Shown in pieces: positions 48,601 to 60,439 of a DNA stretch of 64,000 nt (its first letter is position 1; each line of letters starts with the position of its first letter). The notes under the pieces are model-generated. The model did no database searches, had not been told where the DNA came from, and saw nothing but the letters and a program-made list of their open reading frames with translations. Both the position numbers and the translations under genes were made by a program. The DNA comes from Ianthella basta (taxonomy: Eukaryota; Porifera; Demospongiae; Verongiida; Ianthellidae), in assembly GCA_964019415.1 (NCBI GenBank), contig OZ025884.1, positions 1,700,001-1,764,000 on the forward strand, written 5' to 3'.

Positions 48601-51600
48601 GTAGAGGTGGTTCGCTCGAGTACTTGACTCACGCACTATTTCTGAAGACAATTCTAAAGGGTAGCTGTTCACGCTGAATTCTCCCATGTTAATGACACTT
48701 TCAAAACCCTTAGTATAGCCGATTTGCGTCACTCGTCAACTTCTGTGCTGTTCCTGTCACTTGTCAGAGGTAGTAGCCATTTACTGGCAGATAATCAAAA
48801 TGTCCAGATTATCGGGTGAGGTATATACAGAGTTGTATAGGGCAGTGCAGAGGGCGCTGTCTGCGATACGGAATAACGGGGTGTCTGCATCTCAAGGGGA
48901 AGTTTATACAGGTAGAATAAGGCCAATCATTGGGACTTCAGAAAGTGTCCGCATAATCGAGGTGTCCACATTTCAGGCGTGTCCACAAGGCGGGGTTCCA
49001 CTGTATTTCATTACATCATATCAATTGCACTCTGGTAGCAACACGGTGAATATAGACTTAACTCACTGAGTCAGACTGTATATACCTATGTACATGCATA
49101 CGTGTAAATATACTAGTCAGTGTTCATTACTGTATAACACAATCATAAGGTAATTGGGGGTAATTTTGTAATCTATTGTGTAGCAAACAATAAGGCAAGA
49201 AGCTACAGGCTGCCCATCTTGACTGGAAGTGCACCAACTTGTGTGGAATTTCTCTACCAAATACGAGCGTACATACACTCTTCACTATTCAAGCGCATGA
49301 ACTTGATGTGGGTCATCGATATGAGTTGGGGCAATTCTGCAAATGAAGGAAATTATCAAACACACAAACTCCGGTAAGTGAAGTTGTGCTGAAGCTGGTG
49401 CATGCTGTCAAGCAAGCCTCGTTTACTAGCTACACGGTGGTAGCACCAATACTAGCTATTGATGGAATGTGCCTGAAGCTTAGTGCATTGTTTATCATCT
49501 AAGTAGTTTAGACTGCAAGTAAAAATTGTTATGGATTTCGGTGTATGCTCATTAGGCCCACAGAGGAGACTGGTACTTGTGGCTACCACTGGACTGACAG
49601 TGCTCTAGTCACAATTCATTGACTGTGCTTTGCAGGACTTTGCCCTTTCTCTTTATTCCAGCGAAATGCCAGCAGATTGTTGAATTGAATGAATTGTTGG
49701 ATTACCCAATTATGGAATTACCTCCGCTTATCTTAACAATAAAAACAAAAGTATGACTGTCGATCACTGTACTTAACATCATGGGAATTCAAGTATGAGG
49801 AAACTTGCTAAGTTAAACGCTACCCTAGCACAGAATATGCCTGCAGGATACTGTAACAAAGCTACAAGAGAACCAGCAGTTAAAACACACACCTTTGTTG
49901 CACGCACAAAGTCCATGTTGCCAATGAGCCCGCTGCGGAGGGCTACTTTGAAGTGCTGAGCCAGGAGCTGGGACACATTCAATTCAAACAGACCAGGTAT
50001 TCGTACCCTGGTCACACGCAGCTCTTGATATGCCCACAGTGCATTCTTTTCAGCTGTGTATTGGATTATGTTCTGCATAAAGGCCTTATTTATTAGGAAG
50101 GTGATTGTGGTACTGTTACCAGATCGAATTCCATTAGCTGAGATCTTGCCCAATGGAATTTTGTAGGCCTCATAGACAAGCAAGACCACCATGTCTTTGC
50201 AATCCATGCGTGTAATCTCATCCAGGTCCCTCGCTGAAGTGATCTCAAGTGACACCTGTGCCTTGATTTCCTCATCTGTAGTGGTACCCTCTTCAAGGAA
50301 ATCCTTCAACTTGGATGCTCTATTGTAAAAAAGTAAATAAGATTCATATCGTTGCAAAAGTTTTGTGGCTAACAATTTTTCTTCCTTTGGTAGGCAGTTG
50401 ACAATCTTCAACAATAGATCTGTATCCTCCCACATCATTGGAACATGTAATTCCTCCAGCAGCTGTGCGACGTTCAAACCATCAGGGATACTATTTTTAT
50501 CTCCTGTGTTCCTCTTCAGCTGAATGGACGCCCGTGCTGATCTTGCCATGCTAATCCAGCACTGCTTATTGCGCTCCAGGATATGCAAAATACGCATATA
50601 GGTGCCAAGATAAAGATCCTTCATCACATTAGATGGCCTCAATTCACGATACTCAGCTTGTTGCAGTGCTCTGATAACGTATCTGCGCTCGTCCTCTTCC
50701 ACATCAAACTCAGAGGACACACACACCAATGAAGATTCTGCATAAAAGATGATGAATATGCTGACGAACAACTGACAAAATAGCTTGAGAAATGTGCAAT
50801 GCAGCTCACTAGTGTACCCTCCACCGCTTATTCTAGCCGAAGGAGCAACAGTACCTTCACTAGAGACTGATCTCTTGGACCTCACAACTGTTTGGGCTGT
50901 GTCTGTGTCTGTGTCTGTTGGGGTGTGGGATAAGTTGAAAATACTACATTCCATGCATGAACAACTTAGGCTCCAACTAATCAAGATGCACTCCTACCTA
51001 CATGCATACAGAATGTACCAAATGGAGATGGGTAGAGCCATCCATGTACATTTCAATACAGTTAGTAAAAGAAGCCAGGTTAATTCTAAAGCATCTTGCT
51101 CTCATGAATCCTTTGATTGGTTAGCAGCTATGTCTGCTCTCCCCGTGGCAAGAAGCAATCAGGTTCATTCTAGTTGGCTAGCAGCTGAGTACTAAATCAT
51201 CAAGAAAAATCAAAGTAGAAAGGTCTCTTCTTGGATGACAGCATGGAGTTCCATAAATTGCTATTGACATTTCGTCCACACTTGTACACAAAAAATATGC
51301 CAATTAGACCTTCATGTTATTATTACTAGAATAATAAAATTTTTCTACAAAAATAGTAAGGATGTAGGGATGGCATAAAAAGGACAGAAACAAGTAAAGG
51401 CTATTACACAGTGGAGCATTAACCATGGTCCCTACATGCAAGAATGTCGCACCGGATAGTGATAGAAAATTTTTACTATTCTAGTTTCTGTACTTTTTAT
51501 AGTGTATATAGCTAGCTAAGCTGTAGCTACATACTAACCCACAATCACATATAGGTCGTTGATGCTGCTATTGGACATATTTCTGTATCCCTGGGGCTCA

Positions 51601-54600
51601 AGGTTTCGGGTAGCTATGTAGCTACCTGGGTTCTGCTCTAAGCCACAGAAAAGAACGCAGAAACGGGGGCCTGGAAGTCAACTGGCAGTAATTAGAAATG
51701 CCAGGGGGAATTGCATGACCACAGATGTCCTTCAAACTGCATGCAAGTTATTAGCTATTGTCCAATGTCTTTGACTCAGGCGAAGAGCTCCAGTTGTTCC
51801 AGAGCAACGGCAAGGAGTCCACGGTCCGTCGGTCGCTTTGAACAGCTGCTCTCAATGGCGAAGTCTTGCCTGTTTCATCCGGTTTTAATTACGTCATCCA
51901 AAAATGGCGTCCATTCTCCCTTGGCAATGCACCGCGTCGTGAGTCAATGTGAGCGTCTTCTAAGCACTAAACTATATGCCGACCCCCCTAACCTACAAAG
52001 GAATGCAGCCAGCCAAAATTGAAGTAATATGGTGCAGGAATTATTCTCCTGGTCCCTTCAGAAAAATAATAAGAGGAAGAAACAAAACATGGGCGCTCTC
52101 TACATGTAGGCGCACCTTCGCTAGGAAGCAAGGTTAGTTATATGCTCTGTTCAGTCCCCGCTTCTTCATGGGAAGCTTTGTCTGTCAGTTTTTGGTCCTA
52201 TTCAGGAGTAGCTCGACTTTTTGTTTGTATTACAACATACAAACAACCACTGCCATCCCTACATAGACAGCACTACCGTGCTGTCTGATATCTACGTATT
52301 CTAATTCACTGGTCAACACAGTCAATGCCTGCCTCAAGGCATGCATAAATGCAGGGCAAGCCACCATGCAAGCATAAAGCAAATGTATACACGACTAATC
52401 ATTTTGCAAACCACCAAATGTCAGAAGAAACCCACAAATACATGACAAATACACAGATACAAAGATACAATGTCATACACATAGGGTGTGGCATCATACT
52501 TCGGCAGGCATGATAGTTTGGCCGCCAGTTCTCCACAATGAAATGCAGCCTGGGTTTTAAATCTTGCCACACATGGAGACTGGGAGAATCTAGCTAAGGG
52601 CTGGGAAGAAGGGGATCAGGGCTGCTTTCGTTGAGAAGTTAGACCGTCGAGAACAAAGCAGCCGAGGTAATAATACTTCAGACGAAATGCATGATACTTC
52701 GGACACAGCTTCAATCATCGCCAAAGCAGGTGTGTTTGCAAGTTTGCCATCGTCGGCATTGAGTCTCATCCTTCCCCTACCCACAGCAGCAGATTGGATT
52801 TGGAGCATTCAACCATTGCACTGTGGTGCTCAGCAATATTTGGTTGGGTAGGGGCATCATACTTTGGACGATGGTAAATGGAAAAAGTTAAAGTTTACTG
52901 CTCTGCAAAGAGTATGATCACTTACCTTTCCTTGTCTCAGTACATTTTATTGTTCCAAGTGCATAAGGAGTGGTGTCTGGGCTTCTGGCCCTCTAATAGC
53001 TATTCTACATATCTTGCATCCCCATGTAGTGAGCCGCCATTTTTTCCAATTCTCAAACTAAGCTCAAGTGGTCACTTACTGTCCATTAGCCGAATGCTCG
53101 CTAGCTCAGTCAGCGCACCCAATTCTAATCATTACCAGGTTCACAAACATCACAGACCAAAGCCAAAGACATGATTAAACTGGACATCATACTCGTTTGA
53201 GAAGCAGGACCAAATTATTTGCAGCTTTCTGCCCATACGAAGTATGATGTCCCTACCCAACCCAATTTCTCTGAGCACCACAATGTAACGGTTGAATGCT
53301 CCAAACCCAATCTGCTGCTGGGGTTGGGGCAAGCATGAGACTCAATGCCAACGATGGCAAACCTGCAAACACACTTGCTTTGGTGATGATTGAAGCTGCG
53401 TCCGAAGTATCAGTCCTTTCGACCGCTTTGTTCTCGACGGTCTAACTTCCCAACAAAAACAGCCCAGATTGCCTTCTTCCCAGCCCTTAGCTAGATTCTC
53501 CCAGTCTCCATGTGTGGCAAGTTTGAAACCCACGCTGCGCTTTGTTGCGGAGAACTGGTGGCCAAAGTACGATGCCGCACCCTACAGATTCTATACACAA
53601 ATGTATATCAACCATTGCAAACACTTGTACTTGAATCATCTATATTGTGTCCTAGCATTATCACATCACACCAAACTGGGGGTTCAACACAGTTGAAAGA
53701 ACTTATTCCTGAGTTAGAGAGCTTTAACACAGCATAATAACCTTACGGTATCCCATGGGTATCGCAGATATTGTACCATTATTACAATCTCTTCTGCGCG
53801 TTTGGCACAGGGTAATTTGGTAAAAGCAGTAGTAGTGATAAGATGGCGGCGACAGAACTCACATAATGACCGATTATTTGCCAAAGCAGGAAGACGACAA
53901 ACAGGAATAAGACGTCGCCCCTTCGTAATTGATTGCAAGAAGCAGCTAGACCGGTAGCGACTTCCACCGCAGCAGGTGACAGGCAGGTCTGTTCATGTCC
54001 GACGAACTCATGAGGCAGGAGGACATTGTCGGCAATGCTAAAACATACAGATGAAGTTGTTGGTATCTTTGTATAGAGTGCCAGCCGTATAAGTCTCCAC
54101 AGAAGAAGCAGGAGACGTGGTCAAAGGCATGCTCGTGTTGACAAAGCTGGATAAGGTTAACGGGGATAATTCCTTAATCTATTGAGTTCAATGCCCTAGA
54201 AAGTGATGATGTAAGAAGCTACAGGCGTCCAATCTTGACTGGCAAAGCAACAACTTGTGCGGAGTATCTGTACTTATTATGAGCCTACAACTCTTCCTTT
54301 TTCAAGTGCATGATCTAGAAGTTTTAATGGGGTGGCGTTTGAGCCAAAATTATTATTTAGCCATTGTATAAAATTTCATGTCATTATATACTAAACCATG
54401 CCATTATATACTATACCATGTCATTATATACTATACCATGCCATGGTTTAGATTACCATGCCATTATATATTGAACCATGTTGGGTTTGCTAAACCATAC
54501 CATTATATACTATATCATGCCATGGTTTAGCATACATTGCCATCATATACTATACCATGCTGTGGTTTAGTAAGCCAGAGGAGAAGGAGCGTTGTTACAC

Positions 54601-57600
54601 AATGCAGCATGCGCATGATGCTCCATCTGTATAGATTAGCCCACTTCCGGATGCCATTTTCAATGCCCCAGAGAGCAGTGGTTGTTTGTATGCTGTGATA
54701 CAAATGAAAAGTCGCACTACTCCTGAATAGGACCGAAAACTGGCAAACGAAACTTACCACGAGGAAGCAGGGACTGAATAGTGCACATAACTTACCTTAC
54801 TTCTCAGCGAAGGTGCACCTACACGTAGATAGCATCCTCGAAATTTCTCACATTTCGTCTTCTTCTTCTCTTTGACAGCTGTAGCACACGAACCAGAAGG
54901 ACCAGGAAATACTTCTCGCACCATATTGCACCATTTTTGGCTGGCTGCATTTCTTTGTAGATTCGAAGGTGGCATGAGTTAGTGCGGAAGACGGCGCTTG
55001 CTACAACTCCTGCCATGTTGCTTGGCCAAGCAGGATGGACGCCATTTTCAAATTATGAAATTAAACCAGATAAAACCGGCGTGACTGGTGCCATTGCTAT
55101 CTGCTGCGTACAGCTTCCGGAGGCTCCTTCTTCCGTTGTTTTGTACCACTGTGGAATTCTTCGCCTTGCTCTATGACTTAGCGTGGCATTGGCTTGTGGA
55201 ATGAATTATTTACAATGTCAATACAATTTCTCAAATGCAAATTGCAGCTAATTTTATCAGGAGCTATATCGTGCCTTCTAGCTCATGCTCTATAAATAGT
55301 GCAGAAACTAGAAATAATTAAAAATTGTCTACAAAAATAGTAAGGATGTAGGGATGGCATAAAATAAAGAAACAAGTAAAGGCTGTTACACAGTGGAGCA
55401 TTAACCATTGTCCCTACATTCAAGGGTGTAGAACTATACAGTGCGACATTTTTGCATGTAGGGACCATGGTTAATGCTCCACTGTGTAACATCCTTTACT
55501 TGTTTCTTTACTTTTTATGCCATCCCTACATCCTTACTATTTTTGTAGAAAATGTTTAATATTTCTAGTGGTATAGCAGCGCAACAAAATGGCGGCATTT
55601 GGGTATCTTAATACACAGAGAGGCAAAATTCCTACCCACTCCAGTGCTGTACTTATCGAATTGCCACTGGCACTCAGATCCTAGTCCTTCACGTATGATT
55701 ACGATTTCAATGATTACGATGATACGATTTCAAGTCAGTCTTAGAAAATGGGGTCAATAGGTGTCCTGTGTCATGTGCTAGGAGCGCACAATAATTGTGT
55801 GGGAAGAGAATAAAATAAGAACTAGTGTATAAAATTTAAAAGAGATTTAGGAATGGCCAGCAGAACAAGCATAGAAAAAACTAACAGTAAACAGTAACTC
55901 AACACCACAATAAACCACATTTCCGTGAAGTTCACTCTGCATTCCTAATTTCTTTGTAGCTGGATAGACCCAATTGTCTATCCCGCCTTTCACATGACCA
56001 ACTTCAAACTGGTTTTGAAAGTGTTTTATAAACGGTTTAAGTCGATTGCATTCACATTGGCATACAGCGGTTCAAAGGCAATGACATCATTGTCCTGTTG
56101 TTTAGTCGATTAGGTGTGAAATTAAAGATGGTGGCGAGTGAATGCTCATTTGTTTCGTGGCAGTTTGCTGCAGCAGACAGAGACGAAAACTTTCAAGAGA
56201 AAGAATAAGAAGGATAGAAGCTATGTGAAGATGATTTCAAGCCTTTTAAGACCAGCAGGAGAAGAAATTGCGCGAAATCATGGCCACGATTGTCGTTGAT
56301 TGAAACTTATGAAGTACGAAGCAGAATCAGCTGCTTTGGGTCAGGAACAGAAGCCAGTCCTCACCAGACCAGCATTTGCGTCTCACGTTTGCTCCAAATC
56401 TGGCAATTCTTTCCTCTGGTAGCCATTTATTGCACCTCTAAAACGGTTTAGCCAAACCAGATTATCTTAAACCTGCTCCCAAGCAGATTTATGGAAGCCA
56501 GTTTAGAAACTGGTTCAGTGATTTTAAAACGGTTTAAGAACCAATGTAAGTGCCAAATGAATGTGCTAAACTGGTTTGACGTGACCATGTGAAAGGGGGG
56601 AATAGCTAGCTAATCCCACGTAGCTACAAGAAAACTAGGAATGCAGAGTGAACTTCACAGGAATGTGGTTTATCATGGTGTTGAGTTACTGTTGCTTGTT
56701 TCTATGCTTCTTCTGCTGGCCATTCCTAAATCCCTTTTAATTCTAAAGTAATTTTTATAAACTAGTTTGCACAGTTTTTGTCCAAAGGATTGTGGCTACA
56801 GCAGATGAATACCTGCGCTGACCAATACCCCTGCCTTAAATTATAGATGAAGACTATGCAGAACTTCGAGCAAAGTTATGCCACTCTAGATAAACCAGCT
56901 GCAGTGTTACTATAATGGCATACCAGCACAACAAATTGGCGGCATTGGGGCATCTTAGAATAGACAGGGAAGAAAACTTCCTATCAGCTCCAGCGCTGTA
57001 CTTATCAGATTGCCACCGGCGTTCGGATCTTAGTCCTTCATGTCCGTATGCGAGTCCTCATACACGACTTGGGTCCATAGGTGCCCTGTGTTGTGCGCTA
57101 GGAACGCACAAAAATTCAGTGGTAAGAACATGAAAAGAACAAATAGGTACAAGCAGCCAGTGGCGAGTTTCTCATGCCTGCACTCCAGACGGGATTTAGC
57201 TGCACTGTTGTCTTCAATATGTTGAAAGAAGCGTATCCACCACCTTCAATTGTTCTTTGCCACCGCCGTTTGTCTATTTTGGTGGAAGCACACTGATACA
57301 TTAAAATAGGAGACACCAATTTTATCGGACACATTCCTAAATAGACGTCAATAACGTGATGTCTGATTTGTACATAGACTGTACTTTTGGAATAATTGTG
57401 ACATCACAAGAGGAATGAAGAATACCATTGAGGATCAAGTACACAAGAAGTTGGTCTGTCCTGCAGTGATTCGTCATACGATAGCACGATTTGAGTATTA
57501 CTCAAGGGAATAAATTCTGTAGTGTCGATGTCAGTGAGGATGGGGATGGGAACCCAGACTCAATCACTTGGAATGGAGCTATAACATTACAAACCCTCAG

Positions 57601-58670
57601 AGTGCTAACAAGTTGGTGTGATGATAGAACAGAGAGGACAAGAATAGGCAGACTGCATGGAAACAGCACAATATTAGCTGGTACATATAGTCATAGGCTA
57701 AGCTAAGGGTGTCCTAGCTTGGAGTTTGAAAGGCGCTTGAAACTACAGAAGCTTCACATACATCCTTACATGTGTGGCAAGCTACAGTGAAGACATATCA
57801 TCAGTGACATGTGCTACAGAGAGGTCCCAGAGGTGCATGGTTTCCCTTCCATTTTTTAAGGTGGCTCATGACAATCACAACAGCACTGCTCTACGTATAG
57901 TCCCTTTGTTCTACACCACGAAGAATTGGTTGATTCTACGCATACGTACAACACCATCTTGTTGTCAGATGTCAAACATTTTCACATGCTTAAGATCACT
58001 TTGCAGATGTTCTATATATGGACAGGGTTCAGATGTACTATATATGGACAGTGCACAGATGTTTTACGGACTGGGTATGCACAGACATTTCACAGTGAGC
58101 AGCACAGTATTCCAAGAGTATTGTGCAGAATATCAGCAGATTTCAATGAACTTGTGTGTAAGAAACTTGCGACTTGTACCATATGCACGATGCAGAGCCT
58201 ACTTTAAGTGGCTTATTGTGGATTTGTGGAGACAATCAGGCATTTATCCATGAAACTCCATACCTTGTACCCAAATATCTGAGGGCATGTATGGTTGAGA
58301 CCTTCATACAAAACTTCTGTGCTTCCATCTGTGCTCCCTCACTCAAAACACCTACCATTGTCTAGCCTTTGCTTCATTTCCTGCCCCAAAGCATTCATCT
58401 TTGCGTTGCCTTCGTAGTCAATGAGAATGCCACAAACTTTCAACAAGGCTTCTTTGGTGCACTTGCCTTTGAGGCACTTGTGCAGATCTTGGTTCTTCTG
58501 TGTCATACTGTCGATCTTTCTGATTCTCGTTAAATCACCATCCGTAATAATATCTTGATGCTTAAGTTCGTAAATGATGGCATCTGCATCCACATCAGTG
58601 ATGAAACACTGTCGGAAGTCGTCAAGGACTTGTTCAGCTGCATATGTGGAAAGGGAAGAGTCATGCAACA
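42664..58670 (-). CDS. CARD, novel region, coiled coil, ankyrin-repeat protein
   Basis: Exons that join in phase on the minus strand: CARD ~58670-58356; 50914-50855; 50737-49893; 48357-48313; 46066-45809; 44799-44590; 44354-44244; 44012-43911; 43815-43621; 43539-43484; 43300-43093; 42927-42664 (stop). The product is about 890 residues. The CARD reads DVDADAIIYELKHQDIITDG. A 281-residue region of unknown family follows (NVMKDLYLGTYMRILHILER, LLEELHVPMMWEDTDLLLKI). Then come a coiled coil (VQELEDELKRSEQKRFDLTN), four ankyrin units (DGRTPLLLAVERGHSDLV, NALHLAAYRGHLPVLQYL, GNGETCLDIARRL) and a C-terminus rich in Trp, His and Glu (RWWLKVVAKDQ, FVHEEEEESCEQWLL). There is no NACHT domain. A role as a cytosolic adaptor or sensor in CARD signalling is inferred. 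The joins from 50914 downward are well supported. The 7.4-kb intron joining the CARD exon rests only on phase (1 to 1) and order; the start codon was not found. Confidence 0.6.
46067..48312. other. Intron region, no further exon certain
   Basis: Lies within the CARD/ankyrin gene. A frame at 47425-47560 on the minus strand (SEHQGNMIHAGTIDHSSG) might be an exon, but its splice sites are weak and the flanking exons already match in phase without it. Confidence 0.4.
48446..49003. mobile_element. Tigger-like MITE
   Basis: CAGTGGAACCCC at 48446 and its complement ending at 49003 (GGGGTTCCACTG), with TA on both sides (48444-48445 and 49004-49005). Internal GTGTCCGCAT words occur near both ends in opposite orientation. 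It is 558 bases without coding capacity, in an intron of the CARD/ankyrin gene. Confidence 0.85.
49150..49400 (+). repeat. Dispersed repeat R3, copy 1
   Basis: Shares AAGAAGCTACAGGC, ATCTTGACTGG, CAACTTGTG(T/C)GGA and TCAAG(T/C)GCATGA with 54160-54340, in the same orientation. A diverged repeat of about 180-200 bases with no coding pattern. Confidence 0.55.
51345..51461 (+). repeat. Half copy of a foldback MITE
   Basis: Matches the left arm and loop of the complete foldback element at 55329-55548, starting CTACAAAAATAGTAAGG and passing GGAGCATTAACCATGGTCCC. The right arm is missing or badly degraded. Confidence 0.7.
52486..53580. mobile_element. Foldback element with ~340-380-base inverted arms
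   Basis: Arms 52486-52868 and 53238-53580 are inverted copies of about 85 percent similarity by eye. Shared words include GGAGACTGGGAGAATCTAGC, AAAGCAGG(T/)GTGTTTGCA and GTTGGGTAGGG. Both outer ends read GTG(T/C)GGCATC(A/G)TACTT. The spacer of about 370 bases shows no coding pattern. Confidence 0.75.
54160..54340 (+). repeat. Dispersed repeat R3, copy 2
   Basis: Direct diverged copy of the repeat at 49150-49400. Confidence 0.55.
54376..54567 (+). repeat. AT-rich minisatellite
   Basis: About eight units of roughly 22 bases built on CCATGCCATTATATACTATA, with interspersed CCATGGTTTAG words that make local palindromes. Confidence 0.8.
55329..55548. mobile_element. Complete foldback MITE, 95-base arms
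   Basis: Arms 55329-55422 and 55452-55548 are near-perfect inverted copies (CTACAAAAATAGTAAGGATG at the left, its complement at the right) around a 29-base loop. It has no coding capacity. A half copy lies at 51345. Confidence 0.9.
55567..55815 (+). repeat. Dispersed repeat R4, copy 1
   Basis: Shares CAACAAA(A/T)TGGCGGCATT, GCGCTGTACTTATC-like and TAGTCCTTCA words with 56908-57130 in the same orientation. The two copies bracket a long-TIR element, so one reading is insertion with local duplication. Confidence 0.65.
55819..56767. mobile_element. Long-TIR element between the R4 copies
   Basis: About 150 bases at each end are inverted copies: ACTAGT, GGAATGGCCAGCAGAA, ACAGTAACTCAACACCA, GAAGTTCACTCTGCATTCCT. 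Toward the centre further AAACTGGTTT / AAACGGTTTAA words occur in both orientations. No transposase is visible. Confidence 0.7.
56908..57130 (+). repeat. Dispersed repeat R4, copy 2
   Basis: Second direct copy of R4. The frames in it are not conserved between the copies, so it is not coding. Confidence 0.6.
57131..58355. other. Intron DNA, no exon recognised
   Basis: Lies within the proposed first intron of the CARD/ankyrin gene. At 58005-58095 three loosely repeated units of the type CAGATGTTCTATATATGGAC occur. Confidence 0.4.
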
Positions 58671-58734
58671 CAAAACTGCCAACATCACCAGTTCACTGTA
58701 GGACCACCCTCCCTCCACCTACTCTCAGCAGGTG
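58358..58734 (-). repeat. Duplicated CARD exon segment, copy 2
   Basis: Partner of 15186-15557. The coding part keeps an open frame. The donor at its lower edge (AATG|gtaggt) is phase 1 exactly as in the other copy. Confidence 0.8.
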
Positions 58735-59066
58735 TAAGAGACAATTAAAGGATTATGCCCAATTCCATGCAGTCAAGTAATGGTACAGCAATACAATGAC
58801 CACCATTTGAACAACGTTGTGGAAGTTGTGAGCGCATGACTTGTACGGTAGCAGCACTATCTAGGTAAATGCTTTCTTCAGGGTACATTACTTCTGGCTA
58901 CATAATTCTACAATTTACATATCCAATTATGTCGATTATTACAAATGTGCTAAAGAAGAATTTCCCATAATTTCTTTGATTCATTAATTGACTGCTTCCT
59001 TATTTATTGAAATAATCCAATTGAAAGCCAAACATTCCCCAGAAATGAAAGCAAACAACATCAGGA
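58735..59066. other. No gene recognised
   Basis: AT-rich DNA upstream of the CARD exon; a first exon or promoter may lie here or beyond, but none can be supported. Confidence 0.35.
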
Positions 59067-59780
59067 AACAAGTATTTCAAATTAAAAACTCCTGGATTGC
59101 CTGGGCACTCCTGAACTTGAACTACTTGCTAGCCCCCGTGTATATATGTCAAATAGTGCAGATAGTTGGGGATGCAGCATTGCGATGCCATAGACTGTTG
59201 GGTTTGCAAGAGTTTCAAGTTCCCAGATCAGCAAGCCATCCGGTGAAAGCACCCCTACCAAACTGTCAAAATGCTTTGCTGGTGCTTTCTGATCTACATA
59301 ACATTATGAATGGGGATGTACATGTTACTTTGTGCCTGGAGGAGGAGTGTGCTGGCTAAAAAGGCTACCCTAAGTGGTAATGCCATGATTTGATTGCCTC
59401 TCATAGGCCAATGGGTCGCTCGACCTCTGTTGTATTTAGGGCTGTACCTCGCAGGGGAATAGTTAGGTAAGCCTTCTACTACAATACTATTATTTAAACG
59501 CGTTCTACAAAGACTTTGCGTTCTTTGGATATACAGCAAAATACGAAGAAAGATGATTTTGAGCCTAGCAAACTAGGGAGCATCGAGCGCGGCCATTTTG
59601 CAATGTCCTACCGTGATAATTGTAGCTGTATCTCGCAGAAATGTCTTTCGTTTCACTGTTTATGAGTATCACTCTATTAACACATGTTCTTGAACACATT
59701 TCGGTCAATTGAGAGACAGCAAAACGCCATTAGAGATGATTTTAAGCTTTAGTTTGTAAAGAATGATGTGAGCGCCATCG
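59067..59780 (+). mobile_element. Dispersed repeat family R1, copy B
   Basis: Uninterrupted copy of the family described at 16824. Order of matching words: AACAAGTATTTC, CTTGAACTACTTGCTAGC, GCAAGCCATCCGGTGAAAGC, GTATTTAGGGCTGTACCTCG, AGTATCACTCTATTAACACA. The last contains the single TTAA that is occupied by a transposon in copy A. Confidence 0.75.
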
Positions 59781-59894
59781 GTGCTGGTACTGGAGAAACA
59801 CTGGTAGTCAGCCAAGATGACAAGGAGAAGCTTAGGGAGAATCTACCCTTTCCAGTCGAGTTCTCAAATTGATTCCATGTGATTGTTTTAATAA

Positions 59895-59998
59895 GAGAGG
59901 CTCTTATAGGTGACAATTACTTACCTACACACACTTGTGGTTGAAAAGGGCTCTTATAGGTGACAATTACTTATCTACGCACACTTGTGGATGAAAAG
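59895..59998 (+). repeat. Tandem duplication of ~51 bases
   Basis: GGCTCTTATAGGTGACAATT followed by ACTTA(C/T)CTAC(A/G)CACACTTGTGG(T/A)TGAAAAG occurs twice in a row with four differences. Confidence 0.85.
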
Positions 59999-60045
59999 GT
60001 CAAAAAAGTGTGCCACTTACAAGAAACAATGCACACTTTCTTCTA

Positions 60046-60436
60046 AGGGTCGAACGAATACTCTATATTAAGTTCGACTATTCGTTGCTTCCAATGAACG
60101 AATACTCAATATTCGTTCTACCGGCAGTGATTACCAAATATGGCCTTCTTCTGTGGAGCGATTACCGGAAATGGGAGGAGAAAGTCAGATGAAGAGCAGA
60201 ACGGGCAAATTTTATCTGACAGAAAGCATTTTTCTGCAGTCTCTGAGTAATCCATAAAAGATAGGAGGTGTTTCGTTCCGTAGATATCGACTGATTTATT
60301 AGCAAAATGAGTTTTACGTGGTTGGCGGCCATGTTTATGACATCATAAAGCATCACCAATATTCAAACGAATAAAACTATCCTTCGAACATTAGACTACC
60401 GAACGAATATTCGACTATTCGGCTATTCATTCGAGC
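60046..60436. mobile_element. Short TIR element rich in CGAATA words
   Basis: The left end GGGTCGAACGAATACTC and right end complement GGGCTCGAATGAATAGC are inverted, with further TTCGACTATTCG words inside each end. Flanks CACTTTCT and CACTTTTT could be an 8-bp duplication with one change, which would suggest hAT, but this is not certain. A solitary terminus of the family is near 33119. Confidence 0.5.
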
Positions 60437-60439
60437 CCC

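Larger units (their letters stand above)
51879..55080. mobile_element. Large inverted repeat enclosing a foldback element
   Basis: Arms 51879-52255 and 54674-55080 are diverged inverted copies (both contain AATGCAGCCAGCCAAAA, GGTCCTATTCAGGAGTAG and the CATACAAACAACCACTGC word). The right arm on the minus strand keeps an open frame of about 60 codons (NLQRNAASQKWCNMVREVFP, CEKFRGCYLRVGAPSLRSK) ending at a good donor site. The left arm has lost it to a stop. The arm may therefore come from an exon of some gene. Between the arms lie the element at 52486-53580, DNA with no recognised gene and a minisatellite. Confidence 0.65.

Noticed and set aside
50738-50984. N-terminal extension of the long frame ending at 49779
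   Set aside because: It reads through an intron between exons 50914-50855 and 50737-49893; the tail 49892-49779 likewise reads past a good donor.
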